From: a bacterium
Lineage (GTDB): Bacteria; Bacillota; Clostridia; Christensenellales; UBA1242
NCBI GenBank assembly: GCA_024692805.1
Contig: JAILMD010000001.1
Coordinates: 1 to 25,587, forward strand
Length of the DNA: 25,587 nucleotides
Direction of reading: 5' to 3'
The position numbers and the translations under genes were made by a program. Positions 15,064 to 23,100 of this stretch are shown piece by piece. Under the pieces are notes generated by a model. The model was not told where the DNA came from. It worked only from the letters and a program-made list of their open reading frames with translations, and made no database searches. The first letter of the stretch is position 1. Each line of letters starts with the position of its first letter.

Positions 15064-16614
15064 TTAAATATCTCTTTCAAGATTAATGCCTTCTTTAAAC
15101 CCACAAGGACGAGTGCATTTATATCCAGCAGTACATCTAGCGCCGTTTGAAAGTTTATCAAAAAGCGCTTTCTTTTCTTCAATGCTTTCAATTGTGTTAA
15201 GTAAGTCACCCTTATTAATTCCATCAAGAAAAGCAGCTTTTGAGTTTGCTCTTTCAATTTCACTATTAAGAGCAGCGCTAAACCTCTTTGAATATCTTCT
15301 TGTTAAATCCATTATCTCCCATTGTGCTTCAGAACATTCCCTTTCTTTTGCTTTTAAAATAAAGTCATTAGTGTCGCCATTTTCAATAACGTTAACAAGC
15401 TTGCCTTGAGGAAGTCTTTCTTCAACGCTTTTCATATCAATAAACCATTCGTCAATTAAACCTTGATCACCATAGTTTATAAGAATTGGTGGAAGAAAAT
15501 ATTTAGCAGGTTCGTTATTAAACTTATATTCATTAATTCTATAATGAAGTGTTCTATGGCGATGCGCCTGAGCAAGAGAGGCAATTGAAGTATAATAATT
15601 AATTGTATATCTTTCGCTAGTTAAATCTTCACCTAAAACGCCTGGGCCGAAAAGTGAAAGGCTTCTATCTTTATGGTCTTCAAGGTTTTCAGCATAAAGG
15701 TTTTGATCTTTAACATAATTAATAAATTCAAGCATCTCATTTTTAACGCCAGCATAAAACCTGTTTGAATCTGGATTATTAAGTTCATTTCTTAACCAAT
15801 GAGCAAGATAATTTAATTGCCTAAAACTCGTTGTGTAAACCATGTTAGTTGGGGTGAAAACTGAAAGCATATATCTTGCGTTTTCTTGGGCAAGTTTAGT
15901 TGTTCTAACCCCCTTAGCATCAAAGAACGGTTGGTTAGCGCCATATTTTTCATCAATTAGTTTTTGGAAAATATCTTTCCATTTACTATAAAGAACTAAC
16001 TCATCAGCGCTTATTTGATCCATAACAGTATATCTAGCAGATTTTTCGCTCGTTGTATATTCTTTTTCGTTGTTTAAAATCATTGCAAGCGCTTTAGGAA
16101 TTCCCGTTATTTCAAGGGTTATATGAGAATGCCCAAAGGTTGAATGATGACCATTGTTTAAAACAACGTTAGCAATAGTCATTATATTTGAAATCTTTTT
16201 ATCTTGAAGAGCTTTAAAGTCTTCTTTCATATAACACGTGCTGCCCATAAGCCCAGCAACAACCATATTAAAGTGATCATCATAATCATAGTGATAAGCG
16301 TCTTTCCTGCCGGCTTCCATAAGAAGATTTAACGCTTCAGAAAGCCCAGCATCAATTTTTAAAGAAACTGAAGTCTTTTCTTGTTTTAAAACTTCCTTTT
16401 CTTCATCGCTTGCCGCTTTAATTTTTGCGCTTAACTCTGTTTCTTTATCTGTTAAGTTGCTAACTTTAATTGTTTTATCAATAAAGGCCATTAAAGCGTC
16501 TTTGTTTAATTCTGCACCGCCTTCATCAAGTTCTTTTATTGCCTGTTTTAAAAGCGCAATATCTGGCTTTAAATGACAATCAAGTTCGCTATGTAAAATT
16601 GTTCTTATTTCCAT
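15064..16614 (-). CDS. thyX: Long FAD-dependent thymidylate synthase (ThyX family)
   Basis: ThyX makes dTMP from dUMP using methylene-tetrahydrofolate, FAD and NADPH. This protein has 516 aa, about twice the usual 210-260 aa, and appears to hold two ThyX-like halves. The first half has HHSTFGHSH (156-164) and SEKSARYTV (189-197), resembling the H-x-S/E-H and E-x-S-x-R-Y motifs, but NNEKEYTT stands where the RHR motif is expected. It continues with ENARYML and TNMVYTTSFRQLNYL (244-270). The second half has RHRTLHYRINEY (352-363), the only RHR motif, and ends in GARCTAGYKCTRPC, a typical ThyX tail. Residues 50-85 form a charged helix. It is monocistronic, with its own promoter and an AGGAGAAG site. 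Similar long forms exist in Chlamydia and some Firmicutes, from memory. Confidence 0.9.
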   Translation of the reverse strand: MEIRTILHSELDCHLKPDIALLKQAIKELDEGGAELNKDALMAFIDKTIKVSNLTDKETELSAKIKAASDEEKEVLKQEKTSVSLKIDAGLSEALNLLMEAGRKDAYHYDYDDHFNMVVAGLMGSTCYMKEDFKALQDKKISNIMTIANVVLNNGHHSTFGHSHITLEITGIPKALAMILNNEKEYTTSEKSARYTVMDQISADELVLYSKWKDIFQKLIDEKYGANQPFFDAKGVRTTKLAQENARYMLSVFTPTNMVYTTSFRQLNYLAHWLRNELNNPDSNRFYAGVKNEMLEFINYVKDQNLYAENLEDHKDRSLSLFGPGVLGEDLTSERYTINYYTSIASLAQAHRHRTLHYRINEYKFNNEPAKYFLPPILINYGDQGLIDEWFIDMKSVEERLPQGKLVNVIENGDTNDFILKAKERECSEAQWEIMDLTRRYSKRFSAALNSEIERANSKAAFLDGINKGDLLNTIESIEEKKALFDKLSNGARCTAGYKCTRPCGFKEGINLERDI

Positions 16615-16637
16615 TATCTTCTCCTCTTACCTTTTCT

Positions 16638-16666
16638 ATGATAACACCACGCCCCATTATTGTCAA
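16638..16666 (-). promoter_or_regulatory. Promoter of thyX
   Basis: Minus strand: perfect TTGACA (16661-16666), 17-bp spacer, TATCAT (16638-16643), with an extended -10 TG. The leader is about 17 nt. Confidence 0.85.
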
Positions 16667-16721
16667 CGTTAGACTCTTAAAACTGCAACAATAAAAATTT
16701 TTAAAAAATTTGTAAAAAGGG

Positions 16722-16750
16722 TTGCAAAATTGAAAAAGATATTATATAAT
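16722..16750 (+). promoter_or_regulatory. Promoter of tRNA-Asn
   Basis: Plus strand: TTGCAA (16722-16727), 17-bp spacer, perfect TATAAT (16745-16750). It is divergent from the thyX promoter about 70 bp away. Confidence 0.8.
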
Positions 16751-16759
16751 TCATTTATC

Positions 16760-16776
16760 GCGAGAAAAGATCTCGC
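16760..16776 (+). other. Hairpin in the pre-tRNA-Asn 5' leader
   Basis: GCGAGA-AAAGA-TCTCGC forms a 6-bp stem between the predicted transcription start and the mature tRNA. It would be removed by RNase P. Confidence 0.5.
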
Positions 16777-16785
16777 TGTTAATGA

Positions 16786-16862
16786 TCCTCCTTAGCTCAG
16801 CTGGTTAGAGCATCTGACTGTTAATCAGGGGGTCGTCCGTTCAAGTCGGACAGGAGGAGCCA
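16786..16862 (+). tRNA. tRNA-Asn (GTT)
   Basis: A 77-nt cloverleaf including an encoded CCA (16860-16862). The acceptor stem is TCCTCCT / AGGAGGA with G discriminator. The D arm has TAGCTCAGCTGGTTAGAGC. The anticodon stem CTGAC / GTTAATCAG-side pairs around anticodon GTT at 16820-16822. The T arm is GTCCG-TTCAAGT-CGGAC. All stems pair perfectly. It has its own promoter and a terminator directly after CCA. Its last 24 nt are duplicated 284 bp downstream. Confidence 0.98.
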
Positions 16863-16871
16863 ATGAAAAAC
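16839..16871 (+). repeat. 33-bp direct repeat, copy 1 (tRNA-Asn 3' end; att-like)
   Basis: Begins at the last base of the 5' T-stem strand, runs through T loop, acceptor strand, CCA and 9 bases beyond (ATGAAAAAC). It is identical to 17123-17155. tRNA 3' ends are the classic core sites for tyrosine integrases, which leave just such repeats. Confidence 0.9.
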
Positions 16872-16893
16872 TTGCATTTATTGCAAGTTTTTT
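16866..16893 (+). terminator. Terminator after tRNA-Asn
   Basis: AAAAACTTGCA / TGCAAGTTTTT (11-bp stem, 5-nt loop) ending in a T-run, starting 4 nt after CCA. Confidence 0.88.
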
Positions 16894-17122
16894 GTTTTCT
16901 TTGTTCGACTTGCCTAGAACCCTGCAACGAGGAAGATGCAAATTAAAGTTAAAACGAGAATTTTGGCAGAAAATTCAATAAGATTTTTGAATTAAAACAA
17001 AAAATTGGGGTTGCGCGCTAGGGGTTCCTGCGGGCGTTCCCAATTTAAAGTTTTAAACAAAAAGAAATTGAATTTGCGTTAATTATTACGCCGAGCGGGG
17101 TTAGAGCGAGGCGAAATAAACT
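16872..17122. other. Non-coding stretch between the two tRNA-Asn 3'-end copies
   Basis: About 250 bp with no credible gene. It contains the tRNA terminator, a 65-bp inverted repeat (16992-17056), and a GC-rich segment (17086-17115, with CGCC...GGCG ends) that stands out from the AT-rich surroundings. It would be the remnant of an excised or decayed element, or a small non-autonomous one. Confidence 0.6.
16992..17056. repeat. 65-bp imperfect inverted repeat with GC-rich core
   Basis: Outer arms TTAAAAC (16992-16998) and GTTTTAA (17050-17056), a symmetrical AAA/AAA internal loop, and inner arms AAATTGGG (17002-17009) and CCCAATTT (17039-17046). They flank a GC-rich core with some further pairing. 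It would fold as a long hairpin in DNA or RNA. Confidence 0.7.
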
Positions 17123-17155
17123 GTTCAAGTCGGACAGGAGGAGCCAATGAAAAAC
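17123..17155 (+). repeat. 33-bp direct repeat, copy 2 (orphan tRNA-Asn 3' end)
   Basis: Exact copy of 16839-16871, but the sequence before it does not resemble a tRNA 5' half. It is followed at once by a terminator hairpin. This is the expected look of the far attachment site after integration at tRNA-Asn. Confidence 0.9.
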
Positions 17156-17178
17156 CCATCACTTTGTGGTGGGTTTTT
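17150..17178 (-). terminator. Bidirectional terminator between the tRNA-Asn scar and the exported protein genes
   Basis: Stem AAAAACCCAtCAC / GTGgTGGGTTTTT with a 3-nt loop, A-rich and T-rich on opposite sides, so it can stop minus-strand transcription after 17201 and plus-strand transcription from the tRNA locus. Confidence 0.88.
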
Positions 17179-17200
17179 GTTTTTACTTTAATTACAAAAT

Positions 17201-17752
17201 TTACATAATATTTGTTAGAGTAAAGTTAAATGTTCCTGAAAATTTAGCATCTCTTGCGATATTATCTATTGTTATGCAAATGTTATAGGTTTCAACTTCA
17301 CCTGCTTTAACAACAATTGTGTGGTTGTTAACAATCTCTTCACCATTAGTTTCACTAATTTTAAAATTTTCAATTGTTTCAGGAAGAGCTAAGCCGATAA
17401 GTAAGTTATCTTTGCTTGTGTTAAAAAAGGTGTAAGAAAAAGTCATTGACCTAGCGTTACTAGTAAGAGAAAGATCCTTTGGCATTTCAAAACCAGCAAG
17501 CGAAATATTTTCATTTAAAACAATCTTCTTTTGATTGTTTTTTGAAACAAAATCAACGCTTTCTTGCCCTTCAATTTGGTAACTAGCCCAAACTTCAGCC
17601 GAAATACTTTCGTTTGAATTGCTAGCAAACAGCGCGATAACGCTATCACTTGGCATTGCTAAAACAGAAACAGTGCAAAAAACTGCCGCAACAACTGCCA
17701 CGGCAATACTAAACAATGCTAACAAGATTTTTATCCTAGGATTTTTTCTCAT
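17201..17752 (-). CDS. Exported single-anchor protein, paralogue of its upstream neighbour
   Basis: Unknown function, 183 aa. A basic start (MRKNPRIK) and one hydrophobic segment (about 8-31) form a signal or anchor, followed by an extracellular beta-rich domain. It aligns with the neighbouring 204-aa protein: SMTFSYTFFNTSKDNLLIGLALP vs SVVFKYHFINKGSSPINAVLSLP (each shown once), and ends FSGTFNFTLTNI vs LTGKFEWILQN. The fold may be immunoglobulin- or TasA/camelysin-like: both have a SAEVWASY-like stretch just after the anchor. No catalytic motif or LPXTG is present. AAAGGAAA precedes the ATG; it lies 10 bp after the upstream gene, in one operon closed by the terminator at 17150-17178. Confidence 0.8.
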   Translation of the reverse strand: MRKNPRIKILLALFSIAVAVVAAVFCTVSVLAMPSDSVIALFASNSNESISAEVWASYQIEGQESVDFVSKNNQKKIVLNENISLAGFEMPKDLSLTSNARSMTFSYTFFNTSKDNLLIGLALPETIENFKISETNGEEIVNNHTIVVKAGEVETYNICITIDNIARDAKFSGTFNFTLTNIM

Positions 17753-17762
17753 TTATTTTCCT

Positions 17763-18377
17763 TTAAATAAAAGCGTTTTGAAGGATCCACTCAAACTTGC
17801 CGGTTAAAAATGCATCAATTCCAACATGAACTATTGAAAATCTAACATAATAATCGGCAGTATTATCAACTCCGCCATCAATATGAACAATGGTGTTAGT
17901 TTTTGACCAGTTAACCCCATCAAGCGAATATTCAATAGCAATATTCTCCCCTGCTGGAAGCGAAAGAACGGCGTTAATAGGAGAACTTCCCTTATTTATA
18001 AAATGATATTTAAAAACTACTGAATTTTTATTAACTTCATTTTCAAGATTGATAACTTCTTCAGGGCAGTTTAAAATTCCAACAGCATTTTCTTCCCCGC
18101 CATCAAACTTAACAACCCCGTTATCTCCACCGGTAAAGGCAGTAAACTCGCCTGTTTCACCATAATGGAAGCCAGCACTAACCCAAGCCGCAACCTCTTT
18201 TGATTTATAGCCAACGTTAATATCTGATTTAACATTTGATTGCCTTGTTGCTAAAACAATAGCAGTTACTGTTATAGCCGCAATTGTTATGGTTGCAAAA
18301 AATGTAAAGAAAATCCAAAACCTTTTTTTGCGCTTTCTTTCGTTTTTCTCATTATCCCTAGTAAAAATCTCTTCCAT
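17763..18377 (-). CDS. Exported or membrane-anchored protein, first of a paralogous pair
   Basis: Unknown function, 204 aa. A highly charged cytoplasmic start (MEEIFTRDNEKNERKRKKR) is followed by one transmembrane helix (about 20-43) and a beta-rich outside domain of about 160 residues. It contains EVAAWVSAGFHYGE after the anchor, SLDGVNWSKTNTIVHIDGG, and a C-terminal GKFEWILQN. It is clearly related to the next gene. A CalY/TasA-like surface fibre protein is one idea, on pattern only. The start is the ATG with GGGAG six bases upstream; an open frame 29 codons longer begins in hydrophobic sequence overlapping the promoter and is not used here. Confidence 0.8.
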   Translation of the reverse strand: MEEIFTRDNEKNERKRKKRFWIFFTFFATITIAAITVTAIVLATRQSNVKSDINVGYKSKEVAAWVSAGFHYGETGEFTAFTGGDNGVVKFDGGEENAVGILNCPEEVINLENEVNKNSVVFKYHFINKGSSPINAVLSLPAGENIAIEYSLDGVNWSKTNTIVHIDGGVDNTADYYVRFSIVHVGIDAFLTGKFEWILQNAFI

Positions 18378-18405
18378 TTTTGCTCCCTTTGTTTTATTTA
18401 ATTTT

Positions 18406-18434
18406 ATTATAAACAAAATTTTTAATAAAAGCAA
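18406..18434 (-). promoter_or_regulatory. Promoter of the exported protein pair
   Basis: Minus strand: TTGCTT (18429-18434), 17-bp spacer, perfect TATAAT (18406-18411). The leader is about 22 nt. Confidence 0.8.
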
Positions 18435-18465
18435 TAGGAACAAGCAAAATATTTTTTCAAACAAA

Positions 18466-18489
18466 AAAACAAAGCCGAAGCTTTGTTTT
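18466..18489 (-). terminator. Terminator after glnS
   Basis: Minus strand: AAAACAAAGC-TTCG-GCTTTGTTTT with a stable UUCG loop, followed by U. It starts 5 bp after the glnS stop. Confidence 0.93.
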
Positions 18490-18494
18490 AATCC

Positions 18495-20183
18495 TTATTT
18501 ATTAACCTTAAACCCATCTTTAAGGCTTATTGTTGAATTGAAGATTAGGTTATCGTTTTTACTATCTTTATCAAGAGTGAAATAGCCTTTTCTCATAAAT
18601 TGGAATTTATCTTCAATCTTTGCTTGTTTTAAGAAGTTTTCAGCTAAAACTGTTATTTCTTTTAATGAGTCAGGCTCTAAAACCTCATCAATGCTAACAC
18701 CTTCGCTAAGCGCCTTGCTTGGCCATAAATATTCAGGCTTTGTTAGGTTTTTAAACTCTCTAACTGTTGCTTTAAAACTACCATTTTTAGAAACAAAATG
18801 AATTGTTCCCTTAACCTTAATTCCGCTGTTATCTTCCCCGCTTTTTGTTTCAGGAAGATAGGTGCATTCTAGGTGATCAATTTCGCCATTATCTTTATAA
18901 ACAACGTTGTCACATTTTATAACATAAGCGCCTTTAAGCCTAACCATCCCGCCAAGAGTTAACCTGTTATATTTTGGTGGTGGATCAATGGCAAAATCAT
19001 CATCTTCAATATAAATCTCACGCTCAAAAAGTGCAGTATGTTCGCCGGCATTTTCATCATTTGGGTTATTAGGAATTTTAATCTCAATTTTTTCGTTTTC
19101 AGGCAAATTAGTTATAACAACTTTAAGCGGATTCATAACAACCATTGCCCTTGTTGCAATTTTATTTAAATCTTCCCTAATATAATATTCAAGCGCGCTA
19201 AAAGGAATTGTGCTTTCGCTTGCAACAACGCCACAACTTCTTATAAAGTTTTTAACGCCATCAGCAGTATAGCCCCTTCGCTTCATACCAACAATGGTCA
19301 TAAACCTAGGGTCATCCCACCCCATAACTTTATGCTCATTCACAAGCACCTTAAGATATCTTTTACCAAGTAAAACATTTTCAAGATTAAGCGTTGAAAA
19401 CTCGCGTTGTTTAGGCGCATAAGGCTTGTTCCAGCCGTGTTCAATAAACCAATCATAAAGTTCCCTGTGAACTCTAAAAGTTATATCACAAAGGCTGTAA
19501 GTTACGCCTTCAAGCGCATCTTCCATTGGGTGCGCAAAGTCGTAAATTGGGTAAATACACCATTTATCGCCCGTTTTATAATGATGCTCGTGGCTTATTT
19601 TATACATAATTGGGTCTCGCATCAAAATATTAGGGTGCGCCATATCAATTTTTGCCCTTAAAGTTAGTGAGCCATCAGGGTGAAGCCCTGCTTTCATCTC
19701 TCTAAAAAGTTTAAGACTTTCTTCACGTGGTCTATCTCTAAATGGGCTATTTTTGCCGGGCTCTGTTAACGTTCCCTTCATTTTAAGTTGGTCATCTTGG
19801 CTGAGTTCATCAACATAAGCGTCGCCCTGCATTATCATTTTTTCAGCGATTTCATAAATTTTGTCAAAATATGCTTCGCTAGCAAAAATTACCTTTTTAG
19901 GCTTATAACCAAGCCACGCAAGATCAGATAGATAACTATCAGCAAACTCGCCTTGCTCACGGCTTGGGTTAGTGTCATCCATTCTTAAATTGGTGTAACC
20001 GCCAAATTTTATTGCTGTTTCAAAGTCGATCATCCAGGCTTTGCAATGACCAATATGCCAATAGCCGCTTGGCTCAGGCGGACAGCGCGTTATAACTTCT
20101 TTGCTTCTTCCGCTCTTTAAATCTTCTAAGATTTCTTCTTCAATAAAATTGCTAGGCTCAATTTTATCAAGGTCTATTTTCAT
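18495..20183 (-). CDS. glnS: Glutaminyl-tRNA synthetase
   Basis: Class I synthetase charging tRNA-Gln directly. HIGH is at residues 43-46, after the PPEPSGYW lead-in. GlnRS rather than GluRS is shown by NLRMDDTNP, the ISHEHHYKTGDKWCIYPIYDFAHPMEDA block, VMGWDDPRFMTIVGMKRRGYT, and the two-barrel anticodon domain with LEYYIREDLNKIATRAM and FEREIYIEDDDF. The length of 562 aa is normal. The KMSKS-equivalent is odd: LLGKRYL (271-277) where most GlnRSs have VMSKRKL. It is second gene of the ileS-glnS operon, 9 bp after ileS. Most Firmicutes use GluRS plus GatCAB instead, so this gene is probably acquired, or GatCAB has been lost. Confidence 0.95.
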   Translation of the reverse strand: MKIDLDKIEPSNFIEEEILEDLKSGRSKEVITRCPPEPSGYWHIGHCKAWMIDFETAIKFGGYTNLRMDDTNPSREQGEFADSYLSDLAWLGYKPKKVIFASEAYFDKIYEIAEKMIMQGDAYVDELSQDDQLKMKGTLTEPGKNSPFRDRPREESLKLFREMKAGLHPDGSLTLRAKIDMAHPNILMRDPIMYKISHEHHYKTGDKWCIYPIYDFAHPMEDALEGVTYSLCDITFRVHRELYDWFIEHGWNKPYAPKQREFSTLNLENVLLGKRYLKVLVNEHKVMGWDDPRFMTIVGMKRRGYTADGVKNFIRSCGVVASESTIPFSALEYYIREDLNKIATRAMVVMNPLKVVITNLPENEKIEIKIPNNPNDENAGEHTALFEREIYIEDDDFAIDPPPKYNRLTLGGMVRLKGAYVIKCDNVVYKDNGEIDHLECTYLPETKSGEDNSGIKVKGTIHFVSKNGSFKATVREFKNLTKPEYLWPSKALSEGVSIDEVLEPDSLKEITVLAENFLKQAKIEDKFQFMRKGYFTLDKDSKNDNLIFNSTISLKDGFKVNK

Positions 20184-20192
20184 AAAACCCCC

Positions 20193-23100
20193 TTAAATTT
20201 TTTCAATACTAATTTTTAATGTTTCATCAAAAACATTTGCTTCTGTTTTAAAAGTATAGTTTTCATTGATAACTATTTTTGAAAGCGTTTCTTTTTCAAT
20301 TCCCGCTTTATTATCGCTGACAACTTTTAAAACTTTTTCGCTTCCAACAAAGCCAAGTTTGATATGGTCAGTAACGTCAAAACCGCTTTCTTTTCTAAGG
20401 TTTTGAATTTTTGAAACAATTTCTCTAACTGCGCCCATATTAATAAGTTCGTCAGTTAAAGTTGTGTCAAGAATAACGGTAACTTGACCGTTTGATTCGC
20501 TTGAGAAACCTTCTTTGTTATGAATTTCAATAAACAAATCTTCTTTATTTAGTTCAATAACCTCGCCGCCAACCTTTAACTTAAACGCTTCGCCAGCGCT
20601 AACCGTTTTAACGATTTTTTCTTGGCTTTCAGCCATTAACGCATTTCTAATTTCTCCAATAAGTTTGCCATATTTTGGCCCTAAAACAGGGAGGTTTGGC
20701 TTAACAGTAAAGCTAACAAATTCGCTAGGGTCAGTTATAATTGAAACCTTATTAACGTTAAGTTCGCCCTTAATTAAATCAATAAGTTCGCTTCTTATAG
20801 TTGCCTTATTAGCAAAGCAAAGTTTACATTCGCTTAATGGCTGACGTTGTTTAATTAAACTTGCGTTTCTAACGCTTCGCCCTAGGCTTGAAACCATCAA
20901 AACTTCGTCCATTTCAACATTAAGTTTGTGGTCAATAAGCGCTTTATCCGCAACCGGATAATCACAAAGGTGAACAGAAATTAGAGCATTTTTCTCAACG
21001 CTTCTCGTTAGATTTTGATATATCTTTTCGCTAATAAATGGAACAAATGGCGCAATTAGTTTAACAAGCCCACTTAAAACGGTATAAAGCGTTTTAAAGG
21101 CTGCTATTTTATCTTCGCCTTCCCCACTTGCCCAGAATCTTTCACGGCTTCTTCTGATATACCAATTAGAAAGGTTGCTAGCAAAATCTGTTATTCTTCT
21201 GCTTGAAGAAAGCATATCAAAATGATTAAGCCTGTCAGTAACAAAATTAACCAACTCGTTATATTCGCTTAAAAGCCATTTATCAAGCAATGTTAATTTA
21301 CATTTGTTTAAGTCATATTTTGTTGGGTCAAACTTATCAATTTCAGCATAAAGAATATAGAAAGCATAACTATTCCAAAGCGTTCCCATAAACTTTCTTT
21401 GAAGTTCAACAAGCGCTTCTTCATTAAAGTTAAGGCTAACGCCAGGGTTAGCGTTGTTATAGAAATACCACCTTAACGCATCAGCCCCTTCATTGTTTAA
21501 AATTGTAAATGGATCAACGCCATTATGAAGGCTCTTGCTCATCTTTCGGCCTTGTTTATCATTAACAAGCCCAAGAGCAATACAGTTTTTATAAGGGCTC
21601 TTTCCAAAAACAAGTGTGCTGACTGCTAAAAGAGAATAGAACCAACCTCTTGTTTGGTCAATTCCCTCACAAATAAAGTCAGCAGGGAAAGTTTTTTCAA
21701 AAAGCTCTTTATTTTCAAATGGATAATGAAGTTCTGCAAAAGGCATACTTCCGCTATCAAACCAACAATCCAAAACTTCGCTCGTTCTATGCATTGTTTT
21801 TCCGCAATGAGGGCAAGTTAAAGTTAATTTATCAAGCGTTGGCTTATGAAGGTCAATATCGCCCTTTGCGCCAGTTTTCTCTTTTAATTCTTTAACTGAG
21901 CCAATAACCTCAATATGTCCGCAATCGCATGTCCAGAAAGGAAGCGGGGTTCCCCAATAACGAGTTCTTGAAATTCCCCAGTCAATATTATTCTTTAAGA
22001 AATTACCCATTCTTCCTGATTTGATTGTTTCAGGAATCCAGTTAATTGTTTCGTTATTAGCAACAAGCTCATCTTTTTTAGCCGTTGTTTTAACGAACCA
22101 CGCGCTTTGGGCATAATAAAGAAGTGGAGTATGGCAACGCCAACAATGAGGATAGTTATGTTCAAACATCATAACTTTAAATAATCCGCCACTCTTTTCA
22201 AGCATTTCAATAATAATTGGGTCGGCTTGTTTTGCGCCAATTCCGTTAAGTTCACTTGTTGCATCTCTAAACTTTCCTGCTTCATCAATAAGTTGAAGCA
22301 TTGTTAAATCATATTTTTTGCCAACTTGGTAGTCATCTTCACCAAACGCAGGGGCAATATGAACAATTCCTGTTCCGTCTTCAGTTGTTACATATTCATC
22401 AACAGTAACAAAAAATCCATTTTTAACTTTGCTCTTAGCAAAACTAAATAATGGCTCATAACTTTGATGCTCATAAAAAGAACCTTTATTTTCTCTAACA
22501 ATTTCATAACTTCCCTCTTCAAAAAGAGTTGGAATAAGCGCTTTAAGCATAATATAGTTATTGCCGTCATCAGCCTTAAACTTAGCATAAATCTCATTTG
22601 GGTTCATGCAAAGCGCAATATTTGATGGAAGCGTCCAAGGTGTTGTTGTCCAAACTAAATAATAAGTGTTTTCTTCGCTAAGGCTTTTCATCTTAACAAA
22701 AACGCTTTTCTCTCTTAGCGTTTTATAAGCGCCTTCTTGCTCAACTTCGCTCTTTGAAAGAGCCGTTCCGCAACGTGGGCAATAAGGAACAATTCTATGA
22801 CCCTTATAAATTAAGCCCTTTTTATGCATTTCTTTAAGTGCCCAGAAAACGCTTTCAATATAGTTGTTGTCATAAGTGATATATGGGTTGTCCATATCAA
22901 TGAAATAACCAAAGCGCTCGGTCATTTCTTCCCAAATTTGTTTATATTTCCAAACGCTATTTTTGCAGTCAACAATAAATTTATCAACGCCATATTTTTC
23001 AATGTCTTGCTTGCCGTTAAAGCCCTTTTGTTTTTCAACTTCAACCTCAACAGGAAGCCCGTGAGTATCCCACCCTGCTTTTCTTGGAACAAAATAGCCC

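Noticed and set aside
18378..18464. A 29-codon hydrophobic N-terminal extension of the 204-aa exported protein.
   Set aside because: It overlaps the promoter at 18406-18434, and the ATG at 18375-18377 has its own GGGAG site.
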